From Xenorhabdus indica (GTDB taxonomy: Bacteria > Pseudomonadota > Gammaproteobacteria > Enterobacterales > Enterobacteriaceae): 64,000 nucleotides of DNA. The DNA lies in the NCBI RefSeq assembly GCF_014467235.1, contig NZ_NKHP01000019.1, positions 20,730 through 84,729 of the forward strand, read 5' to 3'. Below are positions 41,107 to 50,720 of this stretch, piece after piece (the first letter of the stretch is position 1; the number at the start of each line of letters is the position of its first letter). Made by a program: the position numbers and the translations under genes. The notes under the pieces are model-generated. The model saw only the letters and a program-made list of their open reading frames with translations. It was not told where the DNA came from and ran no database searches.

Positions 41107-43188
41107 ATGAAAGGCCGATTACTTGATGCCATCCCATTAACCACTTTACATGGTGTTGGAACCAATCAGGTGACTAAACTTGCCAAGTTGGGATTGGTCA
41201 ATCTACAGGATTTATTGTTGCATTTACCTCTCCGTTATGAAGATCAAACCCGCCTATATGCTATTAACGATGTATTACCCGGTATTTATGCTACAGTGAT
41301 GGGTGAAATATTGCGTACCAATGTGACTTTTGGGCGGCGGCGCATAATGACCTGTCAAATCAGCGACGGAACAGGCATATTAACTCTGCGTTTTTTCAAT
41401 TTCACTGCTGCCATGAAGAATAGTCTGGCGGAAGGCAAGCATATCATTGCTTATGGGGAAATCCGCCGCGGCGCCCAAGGCACCGAAATTATCCATCCAG
41501 AATACAAAATCCAGCAACACGCTGAACGTATTCAATTGCAAAATACATTAACACCTGTCTATCCCACGACAGAGGGTGTGCGCCAAACCACACTACGCAA
41601 GTTAATCGAACAAGCTCTGGAATTACTTGATACTTGCGCAATTAATGAATTATTGCCAGATCAGTTTAGTCAGCACATTATCAGCCTTCCCAATGCTCTG
41701 CGTACTCTGCACCGTCCACCCCCAGATATTTCTCTGGCGGATTTGGAAAATGGTAAACATCCAGCACAACGCCGATTAATTCTGGAAGAGCTGCTGGCTC
41801 ATCATTTAAGTATGCTGGCGGTCAGAGCCGGAGCTCAACGTTTCCATGCCCAACCGCTCACAGCAGATAATTCGTTAAAACAGCAATTACTGGATCAACT
41901 CCCTTTTTCGCCAACATGTGCGCAGGAACGTGTAGTAAGGGAAATAGAGCATGATCTGGAAAAAAATGTCCCGATGATGCGGCTGATACAAGGTGATGTC
42001 GGTTCCGGCAAAACGCTGGTGGCAGCTTTCGCTGCAATACGGGCGATTGTACACGGTAAGCAGGTTGCCTTAATGGCTCCGACCGAACTTCTTGCGGAGC
42101 AACATGCCAACACGTTTCGCCAGTGGTTTGAACCACTTGGTATTCAGGTAGGATGGCTTGCGGGTAAGCAAAAAGGCAAGGCGCGCCAAGCGCAACAAGA
42201 AGCCATTGCCAGTGGTCAGGTCAGTATGGTCGTCGGTACTCACGCAATGTTTCAGGAGCAAGTTAAATTTGCCGGGCTGGCATTGGTCATTATTGATGAA
42301 CAACACCGATTCGGTGTTCATCAACGTCTGGCTCTTTGGGAAAAAGGACGTGAACAGGGGTTTCATCCTCATCAACTGATCATGACCGCAACACCTATTC
42401 CACGAACATTGGCAATGACCGCTTATGCCGATTTAGATACTTCCATTATTGATGAACTTCCCCCAGGACGAACACCTGTAACAACTGTCGCTATCCCTGA
42501 TACTCGTCGGAATGAAATTATTCAGCGTATTAAAAGTGCTTGTTTAGATGAAGGACGTCAGGCTTATTGGGTATGTACCCTGATTGAAGACTCCGAAGTT
42601 CTGGAAGCACAAGCTGCTCAAGTTACCAGTGAAGAATTGGCCCTGGCGCTACCTGAGCTGAAAACCGGCCTCGTGCATGGGCGGATGAAACCGGCGGAAA
42701 AGCAATCCATTATGGAGGCTTTCAAGCGAGGTGAATTACAGTTATTGGTTGCCACCACGGTGATTGAAGTCGGTGTGGATGTTCCTAACGCCAGTCTGAT
42801 GATTATCGACAATCCTGAACGATTAGGGTTGGCTCAGTTACACCAACTCCGTGGCCGTGTCGGGCGTGGAGCTGTAGCTTCCCACTGTGTCCTGCTCTAT
42901 AAAACACCGCTGACCCACACAGCCAAAATACGTCTGCAAGTCCTACGGGATAGTAATGATGGTTTTGTCATTGCCCAAAGAGATCTGGAAATTCGAGGAC
43001 CAGGTGAACTGCTTGGTACGCGTCAGACTGGTAACGTCGAATTTAGGATTGCCGATTTATTAAGGGATCAGGGAATGCTCCCCGAAGTGCAACGTATTTC
43101 CCACTATATCCATCAACACTATCCTGAACATGCCAAAGCACTGATTGAACGCTGGCTATCCGACCGTTCGCAATACAGTCATGCTTAA
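41107..43188 (+). CDS. recG: ATP-dependent DNA helicase RecG
   Basis: A 693-residue branched-DNA helicase for fork regression and Holliday junctions. An N-terminal wedge/OB domain (about 50-150) is followed by superfamily 2 motifs: Walker A GDVGSGKT (296-303), DEQH (397-400), and the C-terminal helicase motif with QLRGRVGRG. Same length as E. coli RecG. Ends in a bidirectional terminator shared with gltS. Confidence 0.97.
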   Translation: MKGRLLDAIPLTTLHGVGTNQVTKLAKLGLVNLQDLLLHLPLRYEDQTRLYAINDVLPGIYATVMGEILRTNVTFGRRRIMTCQISDGTGILTLRFFNFTAAMKNSLAEGKHIIAYGEIRRGAQGTEIIHPEYKIQQHAERIQLQNTLTPVYPTTEGVRQTTLRKLIEQALELLDTCAINELLPDQFSQHIISLPNALRTLHRPPPDISLADLENGKHPAQRRLILEELLAHHLSMLAVRAGAQRFHAQPLTADNSLKQQLLDQLPFSPTCAQERVVREIEHDLEKNVPMMRLIQGDVGSGKTLVAAFAAIRAIVHGKQVALMAPTELLAEQHANTFRQWFEPLGIQVGWLAGKQKGKARQAQQEAIASGQVSMVVGTHAMFQEQVKFAGLALVIIDEQHRFGVHQRLALWEKGREQGFHPHQLIMTATPIPRTLAMTAYADLDTSIIDELPPGRTPVTTVAIPDTRRNEIIQRIKSACLDEGRQAYWVCTLIEDSEVLEAQAAQVTSEELALALPELKTGLVHGRMKPAEKQSIMEAFKRGELQLLVATTVIEVGVDVPNASLMIIDNPERLGLAQLHQLRGRVGRGAVASHCVLLYKTPLTHTAKIRLQVLRDSNDGFVIAQRDLEIRGPGELLGTRQTGNVEFRIADLLRDQGMLPEVQRISHYIHQHYPEHAKALIERWLSDRSQYSHA

Positions 43189-43220
43189 TCAATGAGCTAT
43201 CATACTTATAAGATATTTAA

Positions 43221-43254
43221 AAAAAATGCCGCTGATAATTTCAGCGGCATTTTT
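43221..43254. terminator. Bidirectional terminator between recG and gltS
   Basis: AATGCCGCTGA (43225-43235) and TCAGCGGCATT (43241-43251) form an 11-bp stem with a 5-base loop, flanked by an A-run on the left and Ts on the right, so it can stop both convergent transcripts. Confidence 0.92.
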
Positions 43255-43290
43255 AGCCAAGATATCAGGCAAAAGCAAAGGTGAGTTAAG

Positions 43291-44502
43291 TTAGCCTGCT
43301 ACAGATGGGAATACCGGTAATAACAGATAAATCTTGATAACGGCTGAGTTAACGATATCAATAAAGAACGCACCTACCATCGGTACGAGCAAAAACGCCA
43401 CATGTGATGGTCCGAAGCGGTCAGTAATCGCCTGCATATTTGCAATCGCCGTTGGTGTAGCACCCAAACCAAAACCACAGTGACCGGCTGACAATATTGC
43501 CGCATCATAATTTTTACCCATCACTCGGTAAGTGACGAAAATAGCGTACAGAGCCATAACCACTGTTTGTATAGCAAGGATTACCAACATCGGCAGCGCA
43601 AGGGACGCCAGTTGCCACAATTTAAGACTCATCAATGCCATTGCCAGGAAGAGAGACAAACTAACGTTACCTAGCACTGACACAGCCCGGTCGAATACCC
43701 GATAAAAACCAAGCAAGGACAAGCCATTACTGAGTATTACCCCGGTAAACAGAACACACACAAAAGTTGGCAAAAAGAGCGTACCTTCCAGAACCTTTTC
43801 AAGATAGCTACCCGCTAACAAACAGATAGATATTAAAGCGATGGTTTCGAGCATCACTAATGGTGTAATTAAACGGCCAGTATAGGGTTTTTCAAATGCA
43901 GTCGGAACTTCAGTATCTTCAGCTTCCAGGCCAGGTGTTTTGTTATTTCTTACCAACAGACGGGCAACAGGGCCACCAATCAGGCCTCCCAGTATTAAAC
44001 CAAATGTTGCACATGCCATTGCGACTTCAGTGGCATTCTCAAAACCATAACGTTCAGTAAATACCTTACCCCAAGCAGCACCCGTTCCGTGTCCTCCTGA
44101 AAGGGTGATTGAACCAGCCAACAGCCCCATCAATGGATCAAGCCCAAGTATTTTCGCCAATGCAATCCCCACTGTGTTTTGCACCAACAGTAAGCCCACA
44201 ACAACGACGACAAAGATTGCCAAGGATTTTCCACCTGCTTTCAGGCTGGCAAGGTTAGCGTTTAAGCCTACAGTAGCAAAGAATGCTAACATAAGAGGAT
44301 CTTTGAGGGATAAATCAAAGCCGACTTCCCAACCCGTGGACTGTTTAACTATCAGCAGAACAAAAGCAACCAGCAAGCCACCTGCGACTGGCTCTGGGAT
44401 CGTATACTTCTCAAAAAATGAAATTGACTGTACGAGTTTTCTTCCCAATAGCAAAACAAGTGTGGCCGCAACGAGCGTGCCATAAATATCCAAATGATAC
44501 AT
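43291..44502 (-). CDS. gltS: Sodium/glutamate symporter GltS
   Basis: A 403-residue inner-membrane Na+-glutamate symporter (ESS family), with two five-helix inverted halves and GGHGTGAAWG and GHCGFGLGATPTA re-entrant loops, which form the substrate site. Length equals that of E. coli GltS (401). Divergent from xanP and convergent with recG. Confidence 0.95.
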   Translation of the reverse strand: MYHLDIYGTLVAATLVLLLGRKLVQSISFFEKYTIPEPVAGGLLVAFVLLIVKQSTGWEVGFDLSLKDPLMLAFFATVGLNANLASLKAGGKSLAIFVVVVVGLLLVQNTVGIALAKILGLDPLMGLLAGSITLSGGHGTGAAWGKVFTERYGFENATEVAMACATFGLILGGLIGGPVARLLVRNNKTPGLEAEDTEVPTAFEKPYTGRLITPLVMLETIALISICLLAGSYLEKVLEGTLFLPTFVCVLFTGVILSNGLSLLGFYRVFDRAVSVLGNVSLSLFLAMALMSLKLWQLASLALPMLVILAIQTVVMALYAIFVTYRVMGKNYDAAILSAGHCGFGLGATPTAIANMQAITDRFGPSHVAFLLVPMVGAFFIDIVNSAVIKIYLLLPVFPSVAG

Positions 44503-44675
44503 TTATGTACCCCATCTATTGTTAAAATTATGTGAATTTAATGCGACGTTATAATCATCCTATAAAAACGCCAAGAGCAGGTAAGGGTTGGATTAGAAAA
44601 AAATTTACTGATAAACACAAGATAAAACATTTAAAAATGTGACGAAATAAAGTTATAACCCATAGGTAAAACTTC

Positions 44676-44691
44676 ACGCAAACGATTGCTT
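44676..44691. promoter_or_regulatory. PurR operator upstream of xanP
   Basis: ACGCAAACGATTGCTT agrees with the PurR consensus ANGCAANCGNTTNCNT at every fixed position. It lies 53 bases before the xanP ATG, fitting repression of purine-base uptake when hypoxanthine or guanine bind PurR. Binding itself is inferred. Confidence 0.8.
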
Positions 44692-44743
44692 TTATAAGTC
44701 AGATCAATAAAATGTGTTTTTTGTTGACTCGAAACTCCACACC

Positions 44744-46135
44744 ATGGCCACCTCAACCCACAAACACTCAGTATCAGAAATCCCCGAAAAATCGGGTAGC
44801 GAATTAATTTACCGTCTGGAAGACAAGCCGCCTCTTCCACATGCTCTGTTTGCCGCCTGTCAGCATCTGCTGGCAATGTTTGTCGCTGTCATCACACCAG
44901 CGATATTGATCTGTCAGGCTCTTGGGCTTCCCGAACAAGATACACAACGCATTATCAGCATGTCTTTGTTTGCTTCAGGGTTAGCTTCACTTATCCAAAT
45001 CCGTTCCTGGGGGCCAATCGGCTCAGGTTTGCTTTCCATTCAAGGAACCAGTTTTAATTTTGTAACTCCTCTTATCATTGGTGGCCTGGCCCTGAAAAAT
45101 GGAGGTGCCGATATTCCAACAATGATGGCTGCCTTGTTTGGGACGTTGATGCTTGCCGCAACCACTGAGATATTTCTTTCCCGCATACTGCATCTGGCCA
45201 GAAAAATCATCACACCTCTAGTTTCCGGCATTGTTGTGATGATTATTGGTCTGTCACTGATTCAGGTTGGGTTAACTTCTATCGGCGGCGGTTATACCGC
45301 TATTCAGCAAGGTACGTTTGGTGCCCCCGAAAATCTTTTACTGGCGGGCACGGTTCTTGCCATTATCGTGCTGCTGAATCGCCAACATAATCCCTATTTA
45401 CGGATTGCATCTCTGGTTATTGCCATGACAGTAGGGTATTTAGTCGCTTGGTATATGGAGATGCTACCCCATTCAACCACAACAGAAGACAAACCCATTA
45501 TCACTATTCCTTCTCCGCTGTATTACGGACTCTCTTTTGACTGGAATTTGTTGATCCCGCTTGTCCTGATTTTTATGGTGACGTCACTGGAGACAATTGG
45601 TGATATTACAGCAACGTCAGATGTTTCTGAGCAACCTGTCAGCGGCCCGTTGTACATGAGGCGCATTAAGGGGGGTGTATTGGCAAATGGTCTCAATTCG
45701 ATGGTTTCTGCTGTATTTAATACATTCCCGAATTCCTGCTTTGGTCAGAATAATGGAGTAATCCAACTGACAGGTGTTGCCAGCCGCTATGTCGGTTACA
45801 TTATTGCTTCCATGCTGATTCTATTAGGGTTGTTCCCGGCAGTAGCAAGTTTTGTACAGCATATTCCTGAACCCGTATTAGGTGGCGCGACTATTGTGAT
45901 GTTCGGTACGATTGCCGCATCTGGTATCAGAATTGTTTCCCGTGAACCTTTAAATCGACGTGCCATTATGATCATCGCTTTGTCACTGGCTGTGGGGTTG
46001 GGTGTTTCTCAACAACCGTTGATCTTACAATATGCACCTGAATGGGTAAGAAACCTGCTTTCTTCTGGCATTGCCGCTGGCGGGCTCACAGCCATTCTCC
46101 TAAATCTGATTTTTCCTCAAGAAAAATCGTCGTAA
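44744..46135 (+). CDS. xanP: Xanthine permease XanP
   Basis: A 463-residue NCS2-family xanthine:proton symporter, the same length as E. coli XanP. Hallmarks: [18 protein letters not shown] (helix 1 with the functional histidine), the NAT signature region around [17 protein letters not shown], and [14 protein letters not shown] in helix 8. An upstream in-frame GTG (44714) gives a non-homologous extension, so ATG 44744 is chosen. A PurR box lies in the promoter region and a strong terminator follows the gene. Confidence 0.95.
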   Translation: MATSTHKHSVSEIPEKSGSELIYRLEDKPPLPHALFAACQHLLAMFVAVITPAILICQALGLPEQDTQRIISMSLFASGLASLIQIRSWGPIGSGLLSIQGTSFNFVTPLIIGGLALKNGGADIPTMMAALFGTLMLAATTEIFLSRILHLARKIITPLVSGIVVMIIGLSLIQVGLTSIGGGYTAIQQGTFGAPENLLLAGTVLAIIVLLNRQHNPYLRIASLVIAMTVGYLVAWYMEMLPHSTTTEDKPIITIPSPLYYGLSFDWNLLIPLVLIFMVTSLETIGDITATSDVSEQPVSGPLYMRRIKGGVLANGLNSMVSAVFNTFPNSCFGQNNGVIQLTGVASRYVGYIIASMLILLGLFPAVASFVQHIPEPVLGGATIVMFGTIAASGIRIVSREPLNRRAIMIIALSLAVGLGVSQQPLILQYAPEWVRNLLSSGIAAGGLTAILLNLIFPQEKSS

Positions 46136-46154
46136 TTTTCGCCTGGCTCTTCTT

Positions 46155-46181
46155 CTCCCGCTTATATAGCGGGAGTTTTTT
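46155..46181 (+). terminator. Terminator of xanP
   Basis: CTCCCGC, 7-base loop TTATATA, GCGGGAG, then six Ts. It lies 20 bases after the xanP stop and separates it from yicH. Confidence 0.92.
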
Positions 46182-46335
46182 GGTGTAATTCTTCGCATAT
46201 TTTTTTGCAATATTCTTCGCAATTTTCTTGTCAGCCTGCCGGAATGCGTGCTTTTTCAGTGTTGACTATTGAGTAGCGATCCGTTTTACGGCATAAAAGA
46301 GATTATTTTCAGGACGAGCGTATTGAGGTGAGATC

Positions 46336-48171
46336 ATGAAGTGGTTAGGGAAATGCGTTGCTACTCTACTGTTATTACTGATTCTGGCAATTATCATTAT
46401 TTATTTTGTTGCCCAGACACACTGGGGAGCAAAAAAAATAAGCCAGTGGATCAACAAGCAAGGCCATTATCAGGTCAATATTGAAAATATCGACCACAGT
46501 TGGCTCCGGCCTATGACCCTAATGCTCAATAATGTGAGTATCAGCGATAAACAGGGGTCTTTCTCGCTCAATGCTAATACGGTCGATCTGGATCTCAAAT
46601 GGCAATTCCTGCCCAAATTCACAGATCTCCATAAGCTGACATTACAACAAGGTAAGTTAGTACTGTCAGACAATCAGTTTCCTCCGGTTTTGAAAGCCGA
46701 TATTTTACAACTGAATCAGATAGATATTCAGTTAACAACCCCTCATTCGCAAATTCAGGGGAAAAATATTATCGGCGGCATCACCCCCTGGACACCTGAT
46801 ACCAACTCTCCTTTTGGTTCGGGGCAGTACCAGTTCAGTGCCAGTACAATCAGTATCAATGGGCTCCCGTTTAATAAGGTCGTCATGCAGGGGAATTACC
46901 AGAATAACAGTCTGACCATCAGCTCCTTTGGTTCAGAGTTTCTGAAAGGTTTCATCTCTGGAAACGGACAACAATTACCTGATGGCAGTTGGAACTGGGA
47001 TAATATCCTGATCAATGATATACGCTGGCAGTCCCCAATGGCACTGGCTGCTCTTGTAGAAAAAATGCATAAACTCCCGACCATCCGCATTAAAGATCTC
47101 AATCTCACTAACGCCAAACTACAAGGGAAAGATTGGTCTGTCGATTATCTTGATACAACCATCAAGGGACTGGGGTTAGTTAATGGGCGTTGGCAGGCTG
47201 AAGATGGCTTGATTGATTTTAATGCCATGAATATGACCTTCAATGATGCTCAGTTCCGGGATGTATTGGGTAAGTTACGCTTTTCCGGTGATATTTTTAC
47301 CATCGCCAATCTGACAACTCATTACCAGAAAGGTTTATTCAATGTTAAAGCTCAATGGGATCGCCAGAGCCGCCAGTTAACCCTCAACGACAGTTCAGTG
47401 ACAGGCTTGATATACTTCCTGCCAGCAGAGTGGCATGGCTATATCAAAAACCCCGCACCAGAATGGATTTCAGCACTAAAATTAAACAATGTCAGTATTA
47501 ACAATACACTCCTGATTGATGCGAATCCTGATTTTCCATTTCAGCTCACCACACTATCAGGCTATATCGATGCTATGGATATCCTGAAAAAGGGTCATTG
47601 GGGACTATGGAGTGGGCAAGCATCGTTACAAGCAGCCAGCGGAACATTCAATAAAGTAGAAATCGCTCGTCCCTACCTGCAATTACATGCTACAGATGAC
47701 AGAGTCGTGGTTGATAAAATAAATGCCTTCACGGGTGATGGAGTACTACAATTTAACGGTACGGTTGAACAGTCAGCTTCTCAAAAACCTTTTCAGCTCA
47801 ACTTCAAGGGAATGAATGTAGACTTGGCTATTCTGCCACAATGGGGTTGGATACCGCTCAATGTACATGGCGATGGCAATTTTTCACTGGCTATCACTGG
47901 TGATCTCTCAACTGACAATATTAAAGATACCATTAGTGGCACATTAGCTGCTGAAGGCAGGTCATCCAATAAAGAGTCACAATCGATTAAACAAGGGATA
48001 ATTTCAACCGATAACTGCCCTGCTGGACAATCTCACGCAGACCAATCTAACGAAGCAGGGCAATCTCATACAGAGCAATCACAAAAAACAGAACAATTAC
48101 AAAAAGACAGCGCAAACAGTTCTACCACAGAAACAGAAAAAGCTAAAACCTGTACTACTATTCGGTTATAG
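46336..48171 (+). CDS. yicH: YicH, AsmA-family inner-membrane protein
   Basis: A 611-residue AsmA-like protein with one N-terminal membrane anchor (about 5-28) and a long periplasmic beta-rich body, collinear with E. coli YicH (GGITPWTPD, PDFPFQLTTLSGY, GHWGLWSGQASLQAA, ILPQWGW). AsmA-like proteins are thought to move phospholipids between membranes. The C-terminal tail (about 545-611) is low in complexity, rich in Gln, Ser and Thr with a repeated AGQSH motif, and is about 40 residues longer than in E. coli. It follows xanP as in E. coli; the gene after it is from another part of the E. coli map. Confidence 0.9.
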   Translation: MKWLGKCVATLLLLLILAIIIIYFVAQTHWGAKKISQWINKQGHYQVNIENIDHSWLRPMTLMLNNVSISDKQGSFSLNANTVDLDLKWQFLPKFTDLHKLTLQQGKLVLSDNQFPPVLKADILQLNQIDIQLTTPHSQIQGKNIIGGITPWTPDTNSPFGSGQYQFSASTISINGLPFNKVVMQGNYQNNSLTISSFGSEFLKGFISGNGQQLPDGSWNWDNILINDIRWQSPMALAALVEKMHKLPTIRIKDLNLTNAKLQGKDWSVDYLDTTIKGLGLVNGRWQAEDGLIDFNAMNMTFNDAQFRDVLGKLRFSGDIFTIANLTTHYQKGLFNVKAQWDRQSRQLTLNDSSVTGLIYFLPAEWHGYIKNPAPEWISALKLNNVSINNTLLIDANPDFPFQLTTLSGYIDAMDILKKGHWGLWSGQASLQAASGTFNKVEIARPYLQLHATDDRVVVDKINAFTGDGVLQFNGTVEQSASQKPFQLNFKGMNVDLAILPQWGWIPLNVHGDGNFSLAITGDLSTDNIKDTISGTLAAEGRSSNKESQSIKQGIISTDNCPAGQSHADQSNEAGQSHTEQSQKTEQLQKDSANSSTTETEKAKTCTTIRL

Positions 48172-48191
48172 CAGTCCAGGTTATAGCAGAT

Positions 48192-49139
48192 TCAGGTTGT
48201 AGAAGTCCGTTCAGCAGGCAATACAATATAAGTACCGGTGAACACACTACCCACACCCAGTTCACCGCTTACTTGTACTTCCAGCTTAACACGCGCTTTA
48301 TTGCCACGTGCAAGTCGGGCTAAATCACCGCTCATATTGTTGAGGTCAGCGACAGCACTAGGTCGGCCAGTGATTGGTTTATGGTAACGAATATTTGCAT
48401 CAACCAGAATGATATCTCCTCCCAATTGGCGCTCCTGCAATAACAGCCAGATCAATCCCCACGCTGTTAATGTCGATTGAGAAAACAAGCTACCGGCAAA
48501 AATAGTATGGTGAGGGTTCTGGTTACCTGCTTCCGGCATTGTGGTAATAAAACGTTGCCCTGTGTATTGAGTAATACGCAGCCCCATTTTTTCACTCAAG
48601 GGAATGTGCTTGTACCACGCCTGTTGCAATTCCGCACACCAGTCCGGGCGGTGTAAAATATCATCAAGACTCATAATCGGCTTAATCATCAAGAAGTGAT
48701 TAATAGGAGACGACTGAGCACCATTAATAAGGCCCCGGTTTTGAAAACCCAACTTACTAAAGAAATCAACAGCATCCTCACGCGCACTGCAAACAATCCG
48801 CTTTACACCTTCTTGTCTGGCAACAGATTCCAATGCCATTGCAATCAGTGTGCCTAACCCTTTCTGCTGTTCATTAGGGTCAACAGCCAGAAAACGGATG
48901 GCACCTTCACTATCTGCATTGATATATAAACGCCCAACAGCAACTGGTTTGCCTATTTCATCCACCACCATTTGATGATGAGCCATCGAATCATAAGCAT
49001 CTCTTTCTGAGCCAATCGGTTGATGAAGTGGCTTACGCAGCATCTCCCAACGAAATTGGTAATAAGTTTCCAGCTCTTGTTCGGTTTGAGGTACTCTGAG
49101 GTGATACATAGAAACAGCCCCTTCTTTGCGTGTTGTCAT
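48192..49139 (-). CDS. fabY: FabY (YiiD), GNAT-thioesterase fusion protein
   Basis: A 315-residue protein with an N-terminal GNAT acetyltransferase (about 11-150, acetyl-CoA loop [14 protein letters not shown]) and a C-terminal hot-dog thioesterase-like domain (about 170-310, [13 protein letters not shown]). E. coli FabY allows fatty-acid synthesis to start without FabH, probably by making acetyl-ACP from malonyl-[13 protein letters not shown] at residue 11 matches the E. coli core; the exact start, 49139 or the inner ATG at 49109, is open. Reads together with dtd and yihX on the minus strand. Confidence 0.9.
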   Translation of the reverse strand: MTTRKEGAVSMYHLRVPQTEQELETYYQFRWEMLRKPLHQPIGSERDAYDSMAHHQMVVDEIGKPVAVGRLYINADSEGAIRFLAVDPNEQQKGLGTLIAMALESVARQEGVKRIVCSAREDAVDFFSKLGFQNRGLINGAQSSPINHFLMIKPIMSLDDILHRPDWCAELQQAWYKHIPLSEKMGLRITQYTGQRFITTMPEAGNQNPHHTIFAGSLFSQSTLTAWGLIWLLLQERQLGGDIILVDANIRYHKPITGRPSAVADLNNMSGDLARLARGNKARVKLEVQVSGELGVGSVFTGTYIVLPAERTSTT

Positions 49140-49206
49140 GTGTAGTCAAGGAAATGCATACAGCAAACGATGGTTATCTTATTTTGTTATGTTCATCGCT
49201 CCCGAA

Positions 49207-49275
49207 TAAAGTACGCACTTATACCCGGTGTCTTTCAAATTGCAGCTTTGTTTACTGCATCCTGAAATCCATTAG
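49207..49275. repeat. Possible intergenic repeat fragment
   Basis: The fabY-dtd gap contains TATACCCGGTGTCTTTCAAA followed by TTGCAGCTTTGTTTACTGCA. CTTTCAAATTGCAGC resembles the ends of short intergenic repeats of Xenorhabdus and Photorhabdus genomes, and resembles the CTTCAAGT arm of the palindrome at 19840. No complete palindrome is present. Confidence 0.3.
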
Positions 49276-49282
49276 GTAAACA

Positions 49283-49720
49283 TCATACTTGCAACCAGAA
49301 AGTCACAGGCCCGTCATTTGTCAGACTCACTTTCATGTCCGCAGCAAATTGCCCCATTTCTGTTTTTATACCAGTTGCACGGCACTGTTCAACAAAATAG
49401 CGATAAAGTTGGTTAGCTTTTTGAGGTTCAGCGCCACCAGAAAAACTCGGCCTTAAACCTTTTTGAGTATCAGCAGCCAAGGTAAATTGGGAAATAACCA
49501 ATAAGCTCCCATTAGCTTGCTGGACATTCAGGTTCATTTTCCCATACTCATCGCTGAACACGCGATATCCCATTACTTTGTCACACAGACGCTGAGCTTT
49601 TTGTTGATCATCTTCTTTTTCAACCCCCAGAAAAACCAACAGCCCCTGCTCAATTTCCCCAACAGTTTTGCCCTCAACAACAACTTCTGCCTGTGTTACA
49701 CGTTGAATTAATGCAATCAT
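49283..49720 (-). CDS. dtd: D-aminoacyl-tRNA deacylase
   Basis: A 145-residue enzyme that hydrolyses D-amino acids from mischarged tRNA, the same size as in E. coli. [13 protein letters not shown] at the start, [26 protein letters not shown] with the substrate-screening SQxT motif, and NDGPVTF with the cross-subunit GP dipeptide. A longer frame to 49795 adds a non-homologous N-terminus and is rejected. In E. coli yihY lies between yihX and dtd; it is absent here. Confidence 0.95.
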   Translation of the reverse strand: MIALIQRVTQAEVVVEGKTVGEIEQGLLVFLGVEKEDDQQKAQRLCDKVMGYRVFSDEYGKMNLNVQQANGSLLVISQFTLAADTQKGLRPSFSGGAEPQKANQLYRYFVEQCRATGIKTEMGQFAADMKVSLTNDGPVTFWLQV

Positions 49721-49853
49721 TTTTCTTGTGAGTGATCCATAAAAGATAGAGTAACCTGTAGGGATAGAACCTTGCTTGCCAAGATGCCATCCCATTTAGA
49801 ACCTGTTAACTGTTATGTGAAACAGTTACATGAGAACGGTTATGTGAAAGATA

Positions 49854-50471
49854 CTATGTTGCTTTGGGAAGTGAGAAGTCATGTGTTTTAAAATAATCAG
49901 GAATGACTTTCCTGTCAGTCACATGAATGGCATTGATACCTAATTTTTTTGCTGCATCAATATGTTCCAAAACATCATCAAAAAAAACAGCCTGCTCAGC
50001 AGCTACACCTTCTTTTTCAAGCACATATTTAAAAATATCCTGATTCGGTTTACGCATTCCCAAGTCTTGGGACAGATAAAGAAAATCTGCCGATGCAGTG
50101 ATTTCAGGGTAGTGTTGTGGCCAGTACTGGAGATGTAAATGGTTTGTGTTGGATAATACAACAACTCTATGCCCCTGCTCCCTCAGTTTATTCATTAACT
50201 CAATGACTTCCTGCCTGACGCCAATGAAAATCGCGTTCCAACCTTCAGAGAATTGCTCAAAGCTGAGTGAGATTTCCATTTCATCACACAACGCTTCAAC
50301 AAATTCTGTATCCGTGATTTGCCCGCATTCATGCTTTTCAAATGCCTCTCCGATTGTAAATTTGGTCGTCAACGTTGCCAGTGGTGTACCACTTAAGTTA
50401 CTCCAGACAGCCAGTACTCTTTTAAAATCAATATCAATAATCACATTACCCATATCGAAAATGTACAGCAT
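49854..50471 (-). CDS. yihX: HAD-family glucose-1-phosphate phosphatase YihX
   Basis: A 205-residue haloacid dehalogenase-like hydrolase matching E. coli YihX, an alpha-D-glucose-1-phosphate phosphatase. Motif I FDMGNV with nucleophile D6, motif II LSNTN, motif III lysine in GMRKPN, motif IV FFDDV. ATG 50471 is preceded by CAGGAGGGATT, a near-perfect ribosome binding site, which rules out the longer frame from 50513. Confidence 0.92.
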   Translation of the reverse strand: MLYIFDMGNVIIDIDFKRVLAVWSNLSGTPLATLTTKFTIGEAFEKHECGQITDTEFVEALCDEMEISLSFEQFSEGWNAIFIGVRQEVIELMNKLREQGHRVVVLSNTNHLHLQYWPQHYPEITASADFLYLSQDLGMRKPNQDIFKYVLEKEGVAAEQAVFFDDVLEHIDAAKKLGINAIHVTDRKVIPDYFKTHDFSLPKAT

Positions 50472-50682
50472 AATCCCTCCTGACTGGTGCTTATGGTTTT
50501 GTACTTTTATCATAATTTAATCAAGAAAAAAGGGTAAGACGACAAAGAACAGACAAATTACGCTATTGAGCAATTGTCATTGAAACAGTTAACAATTTAA
50601 CTAAATCGTAATACTAGCAGTCTAATGCAGGTAAGCGAACAGGGAGAAGAGTTTGGTCAGGCTCAGAAGAGCGCTGATAAAA

Positions 50683-50703
50683 CTCAGGGTGCCGAAGCAC
50701 CCT
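50683..50703 (-). terminator. Putative terminator of typA
   Basis: On the minus strand AGGGTGC, TTCG loop, GCACCCT, then GAGTTTTATC. The U-tract is short and interrupted, so termination may be partial. It lies 18 bases beyond the typA stop. Confidence 0.6.
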
Positions 50704-50720
50704 AAGCTATTCAAAAGAAA

